Source: Leptofilum sp050292445 (GTDB lineage Bacteria > Chloroflexota > Anaerolineae > Promineifilales > Promineifilaceae). From it: DNA of 6,336 bases. Position 1 is the first letter of the stretch. Each line of letters opens with the position of its first letter. The notes beneath the pieces are model-generated. The model had not been told where the DNA came from. It saw only the letters and a program-made list of their open reading frames with translations, and ran no database searches. The stretch covers positions 1 to 6,336 of the forward strand of contig JBNKLQ010000318.1 of NCBI GenBank assembly GCA_050292445.1, read 5' to 3'. The position numbers and the translations under genes were made by a program. Shown in pieces: positions 5,687 through 6,336 of the stretch.

Positions 5687-6336
5687 TTACCCATTCTGGC
5701 GACGACGGCCGATTTCTTCCCGAACGACTGGTGCCACTTTGGTCCCCAACAATTCAATCGCGTGCATCATCTTGTCATGAGGCATGGTGCCTACACCCAA
5801 TTGCAGCAAAAAGCGGTCGTGGTTGAAAATCTTGTGTTGGTACAAAATCTTTTCAATGATTTCATCCGGGCTGCCCACAAAATTGGCGCCGCGCAGGGTG
5901 CAGGAAGCATCGAACTGTTGGCGGCTCATCGGCGGCCAACCGCGCTCCCGACCGATTTTGTTCATCACCTGGGCAAATGGGGGAAAGGCTTCATCCCGTG
6001 CCTGCTGCGCGTCGTCGGCGATGTAGCCGTGGGAGTTGATGCTCAGGCTAAGTTTGGCGCGGTCGTGCCCGGCCTGGGCCACGGCCCGATTGTACAGATC
6101 CACCAGTCCGGTAAACTGTTCTGGTATGCCGCCAATGATGGCCACGGCCAGCGGCAGTCCCAGCGTGGCGGCCCGCACCACAGACTCTGGCGTGCCACCG
6201 ACGGCAATCCACACCGGCAGCGGGTCCTGGATCGGTCGGGGATACACGCCTTGGCCCGTCAACGGTGCGCGATGGGTGCCAGTCCAATGTACCTCAACTG
6301 CCTCACGTGCTTTCAGTAACAGCTTCAGCTTTTCAT
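5687..6336 (-). CDS. LLM-class flavin-dependent oxidoreductase (luciferase-like), C-terminal part
   Basis: The frame is open from the right window edge to TAA (5687-5689), giving 215 visible residues; the N-terminal part is missing. A TTG at 6260-6262 is not the real start, because in-frame coding continues upstream with EKLKLLLKAREAVEVHWTG and THRAPLTGQGVYPRPIQ, which is family sequence. Further typical stretches are PVWIAVGGTPESVVRAATLG, the AIIGG turn and the late NFVGSPDEIIEKILYQH, as in bacterial luciferase-like monooxygenases using FMN or F420. These cytosolic enzymes oxidise varied small molecules; the substrate is unknown. It is convergent with permease 2 and not part of that operon. 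Its GC content is clearly higher than the permeases': the line 6121-6180 counts 43 of 60 G+C, against 21 of 60 for 4081-4140. Confidence 0.88.
   Translation of the reverse strand, partial: EKLKLLLKAREAVEVHWTGTHRAPLTGQGVYPRPIQDPLPVWIAVGGTPESVVRAATLGLPLAVAIIGGIPEQFTGLVDLYNRAVAQAGHDRAKLSLSINSHGYIADDAQQARDEAFPPFAQVMNKIGRERGWPPMSRQQFDASCTLRGANFVGSPDEIIEKILYQHKIFNHDRFLLQLGVGTMPHDKMMHAIELLGTKVAPVVREEIGRRRQNG

Noticed and set aside
6260..6262. TTG as the start of the oxidoreductase
   Set aside because: In-frame family sequence continues upstream to the window edge, so the gene is simply cut by the window.
5630..6319. Long + strand open frame of 229 codons opposite the oxidoreductase
   Set aside because: Its translation has no recognisable family features, while the - strand frame reads as a clear LLM-class protein; GC-rich coding DNA often leaves the opposite strand open.

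Overview
The window holds one complete four-gene ABC importer operon on the + strand, the tail of an unrelated gene upstream, and part of a convergent gene at the right edge. Coding density, Shine-Dalgarno sites and sigma70-like signals are bacterial. The leucine-rich signal segment and acidic Thr/Glu linker of the binding protein, a moderate GC content and the neighbouring luciferase-like oxidoreductase would suit a Chloroflexota-type environmental bacterium. That placement is inference from general resemblance; no marker gene is present.

Layout. Bases 1-297 encode the last 98 residues of a HlyD/membrane-fusion type efflux adaptor. Bases 298-582 hold no gene: they carry an imperfect hairpin built from short 'GATGAACACG'-like units (316-373), a copy of the octamer ACGGCCGT, a good sigma70-type promoter (TTGACG, 17-nt spacer, TACAAT, 433-461) and a leader of about 115 nt with a small hairpin and T-run. 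Then come a BMP-family substrate-binding lipoprotein (583-1905), a 135-nt gap with a perfect 14-bp hairpin, a double-domain ATPase (2041-3588), permease 1 (3585-4706, overlapping by ATGA), a 99-nt gap with a palindrome over the permease stop codon, and permease 2 (4806-5684). On the - strand, ending 2 nt from the permease 2 stop, lies the C-terminal part of an LLM-class flavin-dependent oxidoreductase (5687-6336, start outside the window).

How the genes work together. The binding protein captures a small polar ligand outside the membrane and delivers it to the heterodimeric channel formed by the two permeases; the single polypeptide with two nucleotide-binding domains powers import. This is the NupNOPQ (YufNOPQ) / RfuABCD architecture, whose characterised members take up nucleosides or riboflavin. 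The ligand here cannot be read from the sequence. The hairpin after the binding-protein gene probably lets that gene be expressed above the membrane components.

I found no defence system, CRISPR, transposase, tRNA or rRNA. The most unusual signals are the repeated 8-bp palindrome ACGGCCGT (five exact copies, three of them intergenic), the structured gaps inside the transporter operon, and the altered active site of the second ATPase domain.
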